The position numbers and the translations under genes were made by a program. A DNA stretch of 64,000 nt from Viola odorata (taxonomy: Eukaryota > Streptophyta > Magnoliopsida > Malpighiales > Violaceae): contig OY829538.1 in NCBI GenBank assembly GCA_963691705.1, positions 77,568,781-77,632,780 on the forward strand. Reading direction: 5' to 3'. This document shows positions 12,468-24,000 of this stretch, in pieces. The notes under the pieces are model-generated. The model was given only the letters and a program-made list of their open reading frames with translations. It was not told where the DNA came from and did no database searches. The first letter of the stretch is position 1. Every line of letters starts with the position of its first letter.

Positions 12468-13766
12468 ATGTAAGTGAAAGCTACAGTCAAGCTTGCCTAT
12501 TTCTCAAAATATGCTCCAGAACATTTATTGTCAAAAACTATACCTGTACTTGTCGGTCTCCTTGTCGATACTAGTACGAGTAATTCAACTCGACAAGCAG
12601 CAGCTTATTGCTTAAAGTGTATTGCTTGTAAAGGAGATGGTGCCTTGGCAACTGAGATAGGTCAATCTGGTGCTGTGCAGTCTATATTAGGGTTGTTGCC
12701 GCGTTCTGATGGCAATCTTCGTAGGGTTTTGATGAAGTGTGTTTGGTGTCTTGTTAATTTTGGTAGTGTAAATTGCTTGATTGTGGCTAGAGGTGGTGGG
12801 TCGGAGACTGTTATTGATATGTTAGATTCTTGTATGGATGATGATAGGTTGTACTGGCTTGACATTTTGAGCACGCTGGCATTGTTGAGAGAGGTTCGGA
12901 GGGTGCTTAGTAGTTTAGGAGGGCTTAGGTATCTGGTTCAGGCGGTTAGGCATGGTAGCATGATTTCGAGGGAAAGAGCTTGCCAGGCAGTAGGATTGCT
13001 TGGTGTTACGAGACGTGCTAGGTCCAGGCTTGTTGAATTGGGAGTGATACCTGTTCTTGTTGAGTTGTTCCGTGAAGGAGATCCTACGACGAAACTTGTT
13101 GCTGGTAATTCTCTTGCTGTTATATCGGCTCATATCGACTTCATTAGACCTGTTGCTGAAGCCGGGGCTATCCCCTTATATGCTGAGCTTCTTCAAGGAC
13201 CTAATCCTCTTGGCAAGGAGATTGCGGAGGATGCTTTTTGTATATTAGCTGTTGCTGAAGTGAATGCACTTGCTATCGCTGAGCACTTGGTGAGAATTTT
13301 GAGAGAAGGTGATGATGAGGCAAAAGTTGCAGCTTCTGATGTATTTTGGGACCTTTCGGGTTACAATCATTCCGTTTCAGTTGTGAGAAGCTCCGGTGCG
13401 ATTCCAATTTTGGTCCAACTTTTGATGGAGGGGAATGGTGAAGTTAGGGAGAAGGTATCTGGGGCTATTGCTCAGTTGAGTCATGCTGAGATCGATCGAA
13501 TTGCGCTTGCTGATGCAGGTGCAGTTCCAATTCTCATTGAATAGTTACACGATGAGTCGGAGGAGCTGAGGGATAATGCAGCGGAGGCTATCCTCAATTT
13601 TTCGGAGGATCCATCGCAGCACGATCTAATTTCTAAAGCGGTTGATGCTCCTTCATTCCAGAGCATGCAGAATAGAATGAACCAACTTCGTGCTTCCGAT
13701 GAGCATATGGTTAGGTCTATGAGGCGTATGAGCATCGAGCAGCTCACTTTACACAAGCAGTGTTAA
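12378..13766 (+). pseudogene. ARM-repeat protein pseudogene (intronless)
   Basis: From ATG 12378 a single unbroken reading frame without introns encodes a helical armadillo-repeat protein: many alpha-helical pairs of the type GAIPILVQLL, EVREKVSGAIAQLS and IPVLVELFREGD. Two in-frame stops break it. TAA at 12471-12473 follows 31 codons, and the ARM frame resumes at once with GTG. TAG at 13542-13544 sits where a Leu codon is expected, and homologous-looking sequence continues for 73 codons to the stop at 13764-13766. Related plant ARM-superfamily proteins are scaffolds; I cannot name the exact parent. The lack of introns and the scrambled 5' end fit a retrocopy or duplicated fragment. TAAGTG at the first stop mimics a splice donor, but no matching acceptor is needed to keep the frame. 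Confidence 0.8.
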
Positions 13767-14072
13767 TTGCCGAACATTGTAAATCTTGTGTCCATCTTAT
13801 TTTTCTGTCTTTGATTATGTGTTTTTTTCCTAACAATTGAAAGATAGTAGCAAAGTATCTGAAACTCAAAACTCAATTATCTCATGTTTTGTAGAAAAAT
13901 ATTGAGCTATACGTTTGTTGGTTGCATGTAGTGAAAATTATTGTTTCTACTAAGAGATGATCAATATGAACCATTAGATTTAATCGGGATAAAAGGTATC
14001 GACTACGTATATGCATTTGTCATAATATTTTGGAATCGTAGGATGATTTTCATGTAACGAGGAAATAAATTA
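13767..14072. other. Short intergenic stretch before the mariner-like element
   Basis: AT-rich sequence with no open frame. It ends in the TA target duplication (14071-14072) of the mariner-like element. Confidence 0.5.
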
Positions 14073-14100
14073 CTCCCTCCGGTCGCGTATAATTGTCGTT
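14071..14100 (+). repeat. Left terminal inverted repeat of the mariner-like element (with TA)
   Basis: Thirty bases starting TACTCCCTCCGGTCGCG. They are the exact reverse complement of 19339-19368. The first TA is the target-site duplication. Confidence 0.95.
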
Positions 14101-14483
14101 CTGCCTCCTTCACCGCGGTCGGCAATACTTGTCGTTCTCGCTTTCCCAGAAATCTTTGCCATGGTTCATGACCATTTACCCCTCGCTCTCTCAAGTCTCT
14201 CTCTCACGCGTTTGCAGTGCAAATTGAGCAAATTACATTCGAAATTTAGGGGGGAATCGGGTGAAAATTTGGGTGGGAAATGGAAATTTGGGGCGTCAAT
14301 CATTTGCGACCTCATATATATTACTGTGATTTCAATCCAATCTGCAATCAGAGTTCAATCCCCATTTCTTCGTCCCCTCGATTCAAATCAGGGAACCTCA
14401 CTTCTACTCCATATCGGGTCATGGAAACCATCGCCGCTTGGGAGGATTCTCAACCGGAATCCACAGCCTAAGTTGATGATTCC

Positions 14484-14784
14484 ATGAACACGGTGGTTCC
14501 AGATTCCATGAACACGGTGGTTCCAGATTCCATTGGAAATGGTGCCGAGGTCACCGATGGTGCCGAGCTCGCCGATGATGCTGATCAGACTGTGGAGGAC
14601 TCCGGCGACGAGACACGTGATGAAGCAATTGTTGATTTCAGGGATTTGAACTCCAGGCAGCGTACAACACCGAAGAAGGTTGTTCATGAATTTGACTTGA
14701 ACGAACCATCAGTTGAGGAGAGGCTGTTTGCAGCCAAGTATAAAGGGGAGAGGGATTTCGACCTCAACAAGCTCCCCATTGCTG
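14484..14784 (+). CDS. Acidic ORF with two DLN motifs inside the mariner-like element (first exon, uncertain)
   Basis: The frame opens at ATG 14484 and reads about 100 acidic residues to a plausible donor (GCTG before GTATGT at 14785); unspliced it runs to a stop at 14864. It begins with a 24-bp tandem repeat encoding MNTVVPDS twice. Near its end are FDLNEPS and FDLNKLP, which resemble the DLNxxP form of the EAR repression motif, though this may be chance. A TATATAT stretch lies near 14315. An earlier ATG at 14420 is in another frame and stops after 16 codons, so the true start may have been lost by a frameshift. I do not recognise the family and could not find a next exon. Confidence 0.4.
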
Positions 14785-15677
14785 GTATGTTTACTTTGCA
14801 TGATCCAACCTGGGAACCTTGCTTCATTGAAATGTTGCGTCTGTTACTTCCCTCTTTCTATTGACGATGCCAGGGATGTAGTATTCTTAGGTTGATGATG
14901 AACATTAGGTGATGTGGTTGTCAAGTGGAAGGTTGTAAATAGGATCTGTGTCAATTCCAACCACCCAAATTTTCCATTGTATATTGGGGTGTGGTATTCA
15001 GGAAAGGGATATCTACTTCGGTTGTATATACTGTGTTTATTATTGGAATAGAACTTGTGGATCTTGAGTGTTTGCTCCTTACTATCTATATTGTGCTGTT
15101 GTTCTATCTTAATCTGTCATGCCATGCATTCATCAATGGGTGGATAAGTGGATTTCGATGGCTCTATTTGGATGTATTGCCACATTGTGCATCTTCTCCT
15201 TTCTCCATTGTGAAGAAGTTCTTGGTCTTCATCTTGCTTTAATGATGCTGATTTCTATGTGGTCTGTTCCTATGCCTCCCCGTTCTCACTACTGATTTCC
15301 TCTAATGGTTTTAATCTAAATCCATCTGCCTGCCAATTGTTTAATGATGCTGATTTGAAGAAGAAGTAGTCTGTTGTTGCTCTGTTTGTTGCTTGACTTG
15401 ATGAAGAAGTTCTTGGTCTTCATCTTGCTTTACTGATGCTGGAATTGAATTGCTTTCAGTTTGCCTTTGCATTGCAAGTGAATGTGTTTCATGCTTGGTA
15501 CTGCCTTTGAGTAAGATTGTACTGAAGTTGGAATTGAATTTACTTTCAGTTTGGCTTTGCATTGCAATTCAACGTGTTTTATGTTTGGCATTGAATCTAC
15601 TTAGGGTTTGGTCTATGCAAATTGGAAAAGAACAGGGCAAAAGACAGTCAACACAAACACAAACTTCATTAATTTGA

Positions 15678-15683
15678 TTTATT
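15678..15683 (-). terminator. Poly(A) signal downstream of the 131-aa ORF
   Basis: AATAAA on the minus strand, about 75 bases after the stop codon at 15759. It supports the ORF being a transcribed unit. Confidence 0.45.
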
Positions 15684-15758
15684 ATCCCTTCCATATTACA
15701 TAGAGAAATAGGAGTGGATATCATAGAGGAAGGAGTTCTTTTTTTACATAAACCCTAA

Positions 15759-16154
15759 CTAGTCAGAATCATCAGCATCAGGGATGGTTGGGATGCCTGC
15801 AATGGCATTGCCAAAGTTGTTGACTTCCTGCGAAGCATCTCTCGCACATGTAATGGCCAGATTCAACCCATCTATCTTATGCTTCAAATGAGTAATTGCG
15901 AGAGAGAGATGGTTGATTGCCTTGCCATAGCCCTCCATTATAGTCAGTGCTAGGCCCTCCTCCTCCTCATCTTCCAGTATAGCATCCTGCCTTGCCTTCA
16001 ATTCCTCCAGTGCCTCTTCAAACTCTTCGACAACAGCTGTGGTCTGCAGACCCCTATTCTCCATCTGGACAATGTCTGTCTCCAGATGGTTTGAGACTAG
16101 GCGGGAAAGATCTAGGAGGTCAGCCTTTCTATTGCGATCCATTGTGCAACACAT
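15759..16154 (-). CDS. 131-aa helical protein of unknown function carried by the mariner-like element
   Basis: A clean ATG-to-stop frame of 131 codons (a second ATG is at codon 5). The product is acidic and looks mainly alpha-helical, with a likely coiled coil around residues 35-60 (EEFEEALEELKARQDAIL) followed by an EDEEEE run. No transposase motif, signal peptide or membrane segment is seen. A TATA box lies about 95 bases upstream and an AATAAA about 75 bases downstream, so it looks like a complete small gene on the same strand as the transposase. It could be an element-encoded helper or a captured host fragment. I do not recognise it. Confidence 0.55.
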   Translation of the reverse strand: MCCTMDRNRKADLLDLSRLVSNHLETDIVQMENRGLQTTAVVEEFEEALEELKARQDAILEDEEEEGLALTIMEGYGKAINHLSLAITHLKHKIDGLNLAITCARDASQEVNNFGNAIAGIPTIPDADDSD

Positions 16155-16249
16155 GCAGAGAGAGAGAAACGGAGCAAGAGATATGAGATGATAGCGGCGA
16201 GAAGTTATGGTAGTGAAAGGTTGGTGGTATTTGCATAAACAAAGGGTGG

Positions 16250-16258
16250 TATATATAG
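16250..16258 (-). promoter_or_regulatory. TATA box upstream of the 131-aa ORF
   Basis: Minus-strand CTATATATACC, about 95 bases before the ATG at 16154. This is a normal plant core-promoter distance if the leader is about 60 bases. Confidence 0.45.
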
Positions 16259-16513
16259 GATTTCATTAGGGTTACCAAGGGGTAGCAAGGGTAAACCAAG
16301 GATTAGATTCATTTAATAAAGCAATTGATGGAACGACACAATGCATGGGTAAGTAGATAGGTTTTGGGAACTCAACAAAAAGTTGCCTTGTTGCAGTTGG
16401 AAACCTATCTTCTCACCGCGTCAACCAAAGCCCAACCTTCTCAAAGTAACTGTTAGAAGTAAAGTAAAACTGAAAAACCTACACTTCAATCCACCACAGG
16501 CACATTGCTTCAC

Positions 16514-16715
16514 CCAAACGCTATAATGCTTTGTCAAACATTGAGCAATAACAACACATGCAACACCTGTTTAATGAACCAGTGCACACAACAGTTGCAA
16601 CCCCTATGTACACACCAAACGCTATAATGCTCTGTCAAAAATTGAGCAATAACAACACATGCAACACCTGTTTAATGAACCAGTGCACACAACAGTTGCA
16701 ACCCCTATGAACCAG
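16514..16715 (+). repeat. 101-bp tandem duplication in the mariner-like element
   Basis: Two units start CCAAACGCTATAATGCT at 16514 and 16615 and run through AACCAGTGCACACAACAG. They differ at only a few bases. The phrase ACCAGTGC(ACACAACAG) recurs again just downstream, as do CAATGCATTTACCAGTGC phrases up to 16970. So 16500-17000 is a CA-rich, repeat-prone spacer with no open frame. Confidence 0.8.
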
Positions 16716-17356
16716 TGCACACAACAGCTCTGCGTTGGTTTATCAATATACATATATGCACAACACGCAACAGGTGCAACCACTATCCATCTCCTATCTT
16801 TTCTTTAACAACCAATGCATTAAGCAAAAATACCAGTGCGATCATGGATGCAAATCAAAACTACCAATGCATTTACTCGTAACTAGAACCCTAACATGGA
16901 TAAAGTAAGTAAAACAGGACATTACTGTGCATTTACCAGTGCAATCCCAATGCATTTACCAGTGCAATCCACACTAACATAAAATCCCAATGAAAGCAGC
17001 ATAAATTAGAAGGGGAATTTCGTAACCATAATGCAATCCCCGTTATATGTGACTAGTATTTCCAAGACAGAGCATAATCTGCTTGCCTAATGAGTGTTAG
17101 TAATGTGACATCTCTCACATTTACTAACACTTGCAAACAGATGCTTGTTTTGTAAAATTACAATGACTCCTACCAAAATATATTCACTCCTAAGTGACAT
17201 TACTAGAGTTACCACCTACAGTAACAAGCTACGTATCTAAATATATCCAATAACAAACCCAAAAAATCTGCCATCCATCGAAGAAAGCAAGCTTCCACCC
17301 AATTTTCTGCATAACAATAAGAAGGAAATGTCAATATACATTAAACATTACATTTA

Positions 17357-18985
17357 CTAAGAATGACACATCCACACAGACTTACAAGGTAATGGAGGAA
17401 GATTAGCAGCAGCAGTTGCTAGCAGAATTGGATCACATGACAAGCTGTGAGGAAGCAATCCTTGCCTAGCCAACTGTTCTTTCTTTATATGAGGAATTCT
17501 ATAAGCATTGGACCCCATAATTCTCATAATTTCAATCATGCATGACTGTAAAGTGATGAAAATACTATCTGCCTTCACCACAGAGAAGTCCAAAAAAAAG
17601 TTACTAACTGCTTCCACTAATTGATTTAGGTTATTTGCACATTTCTTCTCTTGCAAGGATTGAATAGCTCTAAAAAAAAACCTAAATCTAGTACATTTAA
17701 ATCAGGGGAATTTGGTGGTTGACACAACAGTGTAATGTTCAAGCCTACACTCTCTACTGCAGCCAGGAATTGAATATCATCCTCATGTATATGTGTTTTA
17801 GCATTATCTTGCTGGATGATAATTGGTTCCGTGAGGCTATCCCTCGGCCATTTATCCTTAATAGCTGGTAAAATATGCTCAATCATGAATTCCCTAATAA
17901 CTGTCCTATCTATTTTTTGAATTGCTTTAACTTCTAAAGTTCCAACCAACCTATTTGAGCTGTTCCTAAGAGCAGCAACCTGATGCGCAAGTGGAAACAC
18001 TCCTATCTTACCATCAAAAGTACAATTCCCATCACAGTCAAACCTAGGCCTAGCAACAGCTGCAAGGAACATTATTTTAGGGATAAAATTTGTACTCTTA
18101 ATGACTCTTACAGGTTCATCTTCATCTACCAGGAGGTAATACGTCTGCACCTTCCTTGTTGTTTGAAACCACTTTTCATCAATGTGGATGACATTTTGCA
18201 TATCAGAGAAAGTATTTCCAGCTGGAGTGGAGTTTGAATCAACCATTGAAAGACAGTGACGAATCCTTTCCACTCGGTTTGCCTCTGTCAGTGTTGATTT
18301 TATGGTGTTGGTGTGGCGCCTCAACTCTCCAGATTTCAACTTCGAAATCAAATAAGTCTTGGAAACACCCAAGGTAGTTGCAAGAGATTTGAGGGTTGTT
18401 CTATGCTTTAAAGGAATGTCTCTAATTTTGTTGAAGTCTAATTCTACCCTTCTTCTGCCACAATTCTTGACTCTTTTTCGCGAAACATTATGGTCCGACT
18501 CCCTTCCTCTTTTCCACAGCCGCTGAATTGAACGAAGACTGGTTTGAAAAATAGCAGCCACTTCCTGTGTTGTGTTCTTGCCCAGCTTCCCATTCACACT
18601 CCTTTGAAGAAGCAAACTGTAGGCTGCGAATCTCTCCTCATTATAGAGCTCTCTTCTTCTCAGTGAACCACCTACAATTATGACAACACAACATCATTGC
18701 AAAATCCGTGTAAATTTATCAACTTCATGTCATAAGTACAAGTTCGAAATACACTTAACTTGAAAGCCCATCGGCAAGTGTTGGGTTCTCATGTTGCCCA
18801 GTAGAAGCTTCATTGATATCGTCCAAATGTAGCTTGTCGTGCCCCAATCCTTCTTCCTCTTCTACTTTGGCATCCTCTCCATTTGGGGGGTTCTGGTCAA
18901 CAGCCCAATCATTTACATGAAATTGCTCTGCCGCAGGTGGGTTGTTGTGGAACAAATGGATAGGATCGAATCCGTTGACATCCAT
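17357..18985 (-). pseudogene. Mariner-like transposase (DD39D), two exons, one frameshift
   Basis: Exon 1 is 18985-18760 and opens at ATG 18985 (MDVNGFDPIHL) with an acidic leader. An 88-bp GT-AG intron (18759-18672) follows, then exon 2 (18671-17357). An N-terminal helix-turn-helix DNA-binding region (about residues 90-185) precedes the catalytic domain: HIDEKWF (first Asp, about residue 240), QQDNAKTH (second, about 363), then exactly 39 residues to NVLDLGFF (third, about 403). That spacing is the plant MLE signature. At 17672-17680 a run of nine T (coding strand) follows the third Asp; 7 or 10 would keep the frame. The C-terminal 100 residues therefore lie in another frame and end at 17357. 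All catalytic residues are present, so the break is recent or a homopolymer length error. Confidence 0.88.
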
Positions 18986-19338
18986 TACTTTTTTCGCTTC
19001 GCAAATCGTAGTAGAAATGTGTGCGCCGTAGAAATGGAGAAGGATGGGTGGGAAGCGAAACAGAGGAATTCAGTTCGCATCGTGGACTGATAGCAACGAA
19101 TTAAGGGGGAAATTGAAAATTTTGAACCGAAATTATTCAAATTTAGGAGGGGTTAGGGTTTAGGAATGAGATTGGGTGAAAATTTGGGAGGGAATTGGGA
19201 GGATAATTGAGAAATGGCCGCGAGCTAGATTTGGAGGATGAAAGAACACTGTAGCATAATACGCGCGTTCGATGAGGGGCAACATGGTCATAACACAGGA
19301 GAGCACAGTTGTTTCTTAATCCCTGTGCCCGGTCGCGC

Positions 19339-19368
19339 AACGACAATTATACGCGACCGGAGGGAGTA
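19339..19368 (-). repeat. Right terminal inverted repeat of the mariner-like element (with TA)
   Basis: Perfect reverse complement of the left terminus, ending CCGGAGGGAGTA. The final TA is the target duplication. Confidence 0.95.
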
Positions 19369-19399
19369 TAAGTTACACAATTAATATTATAAAATAATA

Positions 19400-19441
19400 C
19401 TTCCTCTTAGTTTTATTAACCGTCTTTTACTATTTGGGTAC
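19400..19441 (+). mobile_element. Left fragment of a Stowaway-like MITE split by the Athila element
   Basis: Begins after TA with CTTCCTCTTAGTTTTATTAA and ends in the GGTAC target site. Its other half continues at 32189. Joined, the two halves align with the intact MITE at 33434-33693 read in reverse, including TTTTACT and the GGCCGG...CACTATTTGAGAC segment. It starts only about 30 bp from the end of the mariner-like element. Confidence 0.75.
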
Positions 19442-20960
19442 TGATTGCATTGCATTTCATCGTGTTTTATTGTCCATTTTCTAGTTATTTTGGACAGTAA
19501 TTCTATTAATATTCCCTTTTATTTCCCACATTTGATCAGGTCTGGTTTGGAGGCTGAATGAGAAGAATTCACGAAGTTAGAGCTGAAGCTGTTTATTCGA
19601 GTCTAGGCCTGGATCTTGGCCTAGACAGGCTCGTATCTGACGCAGTGCGCTTACCAGTATCGTCTTGGCCTAGACTTCGGCCAAGACCCCTTTGCGATCA
19701 GACTGCAGCTTGGAGCGATTGAAGTATTTGTGGAGATGGACTCTCACAGCTGGCACGTAGCAGCTGTCCAGCAATTGTAGAGGGATAGGAAGACTTTCTG
19801 ATGTAGAATCCCGCAAGGGATCTCCCTCTTTTATTTATTGCGATTTAGTTCCATCTATAAACAATTAAATTGTAATTATCTTTTAGGATATTTTAGGAGT
19901 TTTAGTTTGATTGGGACAGAGGTTCTTAGGGCTATTTTAGCTGAACATTATTCACCTCTGTCCCGGATGGATCTCAAGGAGATAGCTACGCAATTCTTCT
20001 TTCTTAGTTTACCATTGTTAAAAACCTTGCTCCGAATTAATTTCGGATTTAAGATATTTATGCAAATTAATTTCTTCATCTTTTATCCATGAGTATGAGT
20101 AACTGAAACCCCATTCTTGGTAAGGGTGATGAGCTGAAGTTCTTAATGCAATCGTGAGACACAATCCGTTCTTCACAATCTCTTTCTTTGTATTTATTTA
20201 TTCTTGAACTTAATCCATCGCTTACTCACTAGAGCCAAGGTTTGATCATCCTTGTTCTCTAGGAGAGAAGAGTTGTAACCAGTCTAGAAGGAGAGGGAGT
20301 ACCCGTCGGCTAGACGGAGTAGGTGACTAGTCTTGAGCAGACTAGAAGAATAGGTAAAATAGGCAGAGACCAGATTGACAACCTAGGAACTTAGCCTAGG
20401 TACTGTCTTCCCCTGCACCATTGAAGAGGTGAGCAACCATTCAAGACAGCAGTCAAACGGATAAACCCTTTAACCAGCAAGGTGTCCCTTGGCTAGGATT
20501 ATCAGGAGAGGGAGTACCCGCCAGGTAGTTTGAAGAGGAGGGAAGATAGGAGGGAAAAGGAGTTCCTCCCCTCTATAGAAGTACTATGAAGAAGAGATGA
20601 AAATACTTCGGTCAATGATCGATGCATAAGAACGCAAGCTCACCCATCGCCCTTACCTGGAATTCCGTATCACAAGACTTATTCCCAATCTAGCCCGCAG
20701 TCTTGGCCTAGACTTCGGCCAATACTATTTTATATTTTAAACTGTTTTCATTATTTTCTGTTTTGTCTTTAGTTTCAGATAACAACCAACCAAAACTCAG
20801 TGACGAGGAAGTCAACTCAAGAATTACATCTCCTAGAGGTCTCTGTGGACGATCCTCTTACCATCATCTACAAACCATTGTAGACAGTGATAAGTTGTAT
20901 TTCTACCCCCAATTCCATACTTATTTCACTCTTATATTTGACGTGTTCGACGCGCGGTCA
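19442..20960 (+). repeat. Left LTR of the Athila-like element
   Basis: 1,519 bp, TG...CA. It contains three copies of the TCTTGGCCTAGA-type 12-mer cluster (19601-19626, 19662-19687, 20699-20727). The rest has no convincing gene; an 84-codon frame at 19838 lacks an ATG. Confidence 0.95.
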
Positions 20961-20965
20961 AATTT

Positions 20966-20983
20966 TGGCGCCGTTGCCGGGGA
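20966..20983 (+). other. Primer binding site of the Athila-like element
   Basis: TGGCGCCGTTGCCGGGGA begins five bases after the left LTR. The same primer site is known in Athila-type elements, where it is ascribed to tRNA-Asp. Confidence 0.8.
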
Positions 20984-21033
20984 CCTCTAACGGTATTTGT
21001 AGTTTTTGTTTTATTATTATTTTATGACAGTTG

Positions 21034-24000
21034 ATGACCAGGTCCTCAAGTAGAGAACAAGATTTGTTACCCATCAATCCCAATCTCACTAGGACCGAAG
21101 CACAGCTAAGGAGGCAAGCTCGACTGAGAGCAGCCCAAGCAGAAAGCGGATCGGAAGGTTCTAACCCCGAATCAGAATATAGTCTAGACCACGGTCTTGG
21201 CCTAGATTCAGACCAAGACATGGCAGACCAGCAACCAAAACCGACAATGAGGGAGCTGAATAAAACAGCTGAGCAGGAGACCTTTTCCTGCATCAATCTC
21301 CCTCCATTGGCCAATGATTGGTCCATAAAGACCAACATGGTGGCCAACCTCCCCAAGTTTTACGGCCATTCCAACGAGAATCCATTCAAGCACTTAAGAA
21401 ACTTACATGTTCAGTGTGACATCATGAAACCCACTACGGTAACCATGGAGAGGGCGAAGCTGAAGGCCTTTCCAAGCTCTCTAGAAGGGGGAGCTCAGAA
21501 CTGGTTTTACAGTCTGCCTCATAATACCATCAACACATGGGCTGAGATGTCCACCATGTTCCTCAACAAGTACTGGAATGCCACGAAGGCTGGCATAGCT
21601 AGGAAAGATATGGCCGCTATACAACAAAGAAGCGGAGAAAGCTTCTCTGAGTATCATCAAAGGTTCAGAGATTTGCAAGAAGTCTGCCCCACTCATGGCG
21701 TAGCAGACAACACTATGATACAATATTTCTATGATGGGATGCTCCCAAGTTGCAAGGAAAAAGTGGATTCAGCCGCAAGTGGAGCATTGCAAGATTTAAC
21801 AGTCACAAGAGCAAAGATGTTGCTCCAAACGTTGGCAGACAACTGCCAAAATAATACCATTTCGGATAGAAATGCTCCTCCTTCTTCTCTAAATTCGCTT
21901 AATGTTGAACAAAAATTAAATGATTTAACCGATATGATTAAAACCATTTCTGTTAATATTTCAGGTTCAATGACTTCGGGAAATCAAGAGCAAATAGCCA
22001 CGGTATGTGGGATATGCCAGCAACAAGACCATCAGACCAACAACTGTTATATGGTCCAGCACCCAGAAGAGATAATTCAGGTCAACACCGCATATCCACA
22101 GAACCAAGGTAGCATGCAAAACTATCCCCAAGGAAGCAACCAATACGCATGGAGATCACACCCAAACTTCAGATGGAGAGATCCAGTCCCTCCAAATCAG
22201 AATCAGAATCAAGGTGTACCCCAGCAGCAACAACAACCTCCTATCAACTTCCAGCATTTCGTTCCACGACCTCAGAATCAGAATCTTGGCCCGAATCTAG
22301 GCCAAGAGCCAGACCAACCTCCTTTACCTCAACTACCGCCTGCCCCTAGACCTTTGCAGCTTACTGGCCCTTCAGTGGAGGACACGCTCAAGCAGCTGAT
22401 GGAGCTGCAGAAAAATCACATGCAGTCAACACAGACCAGCTTAGCGGAGCTGCAAAAGCAAATTACTCAAATAGCAAATCAAGGAAAATTACCTCCTACT
22501 ACGGTAAATAATCCAGCCCATAATGTGAGTGCTATAAGTTTGAGGAGTGGAGTGGTGTTGCCAGAAAGGAAAGGAGCGAAGACAGAGGAGGAAATAAAGA
22601 AAATCATTTCAGAAGATGTGGAAGAGGATGAGGAAGAAAAAGCTGAACCAGAAGTAGTCTCGACCAAGACTCCGGCCAAGACTACCGTTACAGCAGAACC
22701 AGAAAAAGAAGATACTGTTTCGGGCAAGCCAAAACAGAAGGAGGAGATCATAGAAATTCCTCCACCATTTCCCCCGAGATCTTCAAAAGAAAAAAGACAA
22801 GATGAAATGAGGGATTTCATGACTGTTTTTGGAAAAATAGCCGTGAATATTCCAATGTTGGATTTAATTGCAAAAGTCCCTTCTTATGCTAAATTCCTTA
22901 AAGAATTGTGCACTAATAAAAAGAAAATTGCAGGTATAGAAAGGATAAATTTATCCAACAACGTTTCAGCAGTACAACAACTCCCGGAGAAGTGCAAGGA
23001 TCAAGGAACCTTCACAATTCCATGCCAAATAGGGAACAAAATCATTGAGAAAGCCCTTTGTGATTTAGGGGCTGGTATCAATGTAATGTCTCTAAGTGAA
23101 TTTGAAACCTTGAAAATTGGGACCATGAAGGAGACTGATTTGGTGATACAATTAGCTGATCGAACAATCATCCGACCTAAAGGTGTAGTGACTGATGTCC
23201 TGGTAATGGTAAATGATTTTATCTACCCAGTTGATTTTTATATAGTTGAGATGAATGTTCAATTGCCATCTTGTACCACTGACATTTTATTAGGAAGACC
23301 TTTCCTAAGGACCTCAAAAGCAAAGATAGATTGCTTCGAAGGAAGCATAATTCTGGAATTTTGTGGAAGAACAATTAAGTTCAGCATTTCAGATGCTTTA
23401 AAACACCCAAACGACTTGCATTGTGTTAGTTTTTTGGATGTTTTGGATCCAATTACAGAAGAAATAGCTGACATTTATCATAACGATCCCCTTGAGTATG
23501 TTTTGACCAGGGGAATTTCCACTCAAACACTGCCAGAGCTAGAAGACCGCACTGGAGATCAAGAGGAACTCCAACAAATGGTGGACAGTTTGGCCGAACA
23601 AGAAGAAGAAGACTTAGTCTTGGCCTCGATCTTGGCCTCGATCTTGGCCAAGACGCCGGGCAAGACTGCCAACAAAAGAAGAAAAGTAGTTAATTGTCAA
23701 TATGTGCAATCAACGAGTCCTAAATTTCTACCTTCTGTTGTGCAGGCACCACAGTTAGAATTGAAATCCCTACCAGGTCACTTGAAGTACGCCTATCTAG
23801 GCCTAGATGACACACTACCCGTCATAATTTCAGCCAAGTTATCAAGAGTGGAAGAAGATAAATTGATAGCTATCTTGAAGGAACATAAGGAGGCAATTGG
23901 CTGGACGATGGCAGACATCAAGGGGATATCATCTAACATCTGTACCCACAAAATACATGTGGAAGAGGATAAGAAACCCATTCGGCAACCCCAGAGGAGA

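Larger units (their letters stand above)
14073..19366 (-). mobile_element. Mariner-like (Tc1/mariner, plant DD39D) DNA transposon, 5.3 kb
   Basis: The ends are perfect inverted repeats of 30 bases counting the TA dinucleotides (14071-14100 and 19339-19368). They start TACTCCCTCCGGTCGCGTAT, the CTCCCTCC end typical of plant MLEs and Stowaway MITEs. The TA at each end is the target duplication. Inside are a two-exon transposase on the minus strand (17357-18985), a 131-aa ORF on the minus strand (15759-16154) and an acidic ORF on the plus strand near the left end (14484-14784). Near both ends there is also a direct repeat of GGGTGAAAATTTGGG (near 14260 and 19174). Perfect ends suggest recent movement, but the transposase has a homopolymer frameshift, so this copy is probably non-autonomous now. 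Confidence 0.93.

Noticed and set aside
12467..12476. GTAAGT-like donor at the first stop of the ARM-repeat pseudogene
   Set aside because: The ARM frame resumes at the very next codon, so an intron starting there would remove coding sequence; no suitable acceptor was found.
16500..17000. Repeats that might be a CRISPR-like or satellite array
   Set aside because: Only two 101-bp units plus short phrases; this is a eukaryotic transposon spacer, not an array.
19838..20092. 84-codon frame repeated identically in both Athila LTRs (also 30903-31157)
   Set aside because: It has no ATG, lies in the LTR and has no recognisable domain; it is repeated only because the LTRs are duplicates.
22479..22820. 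Ser-rich minus-strand frame opposite gag
   Set aside because: Shadow of the acidic Lys/Glu-rich gag linker; no start context or homology.
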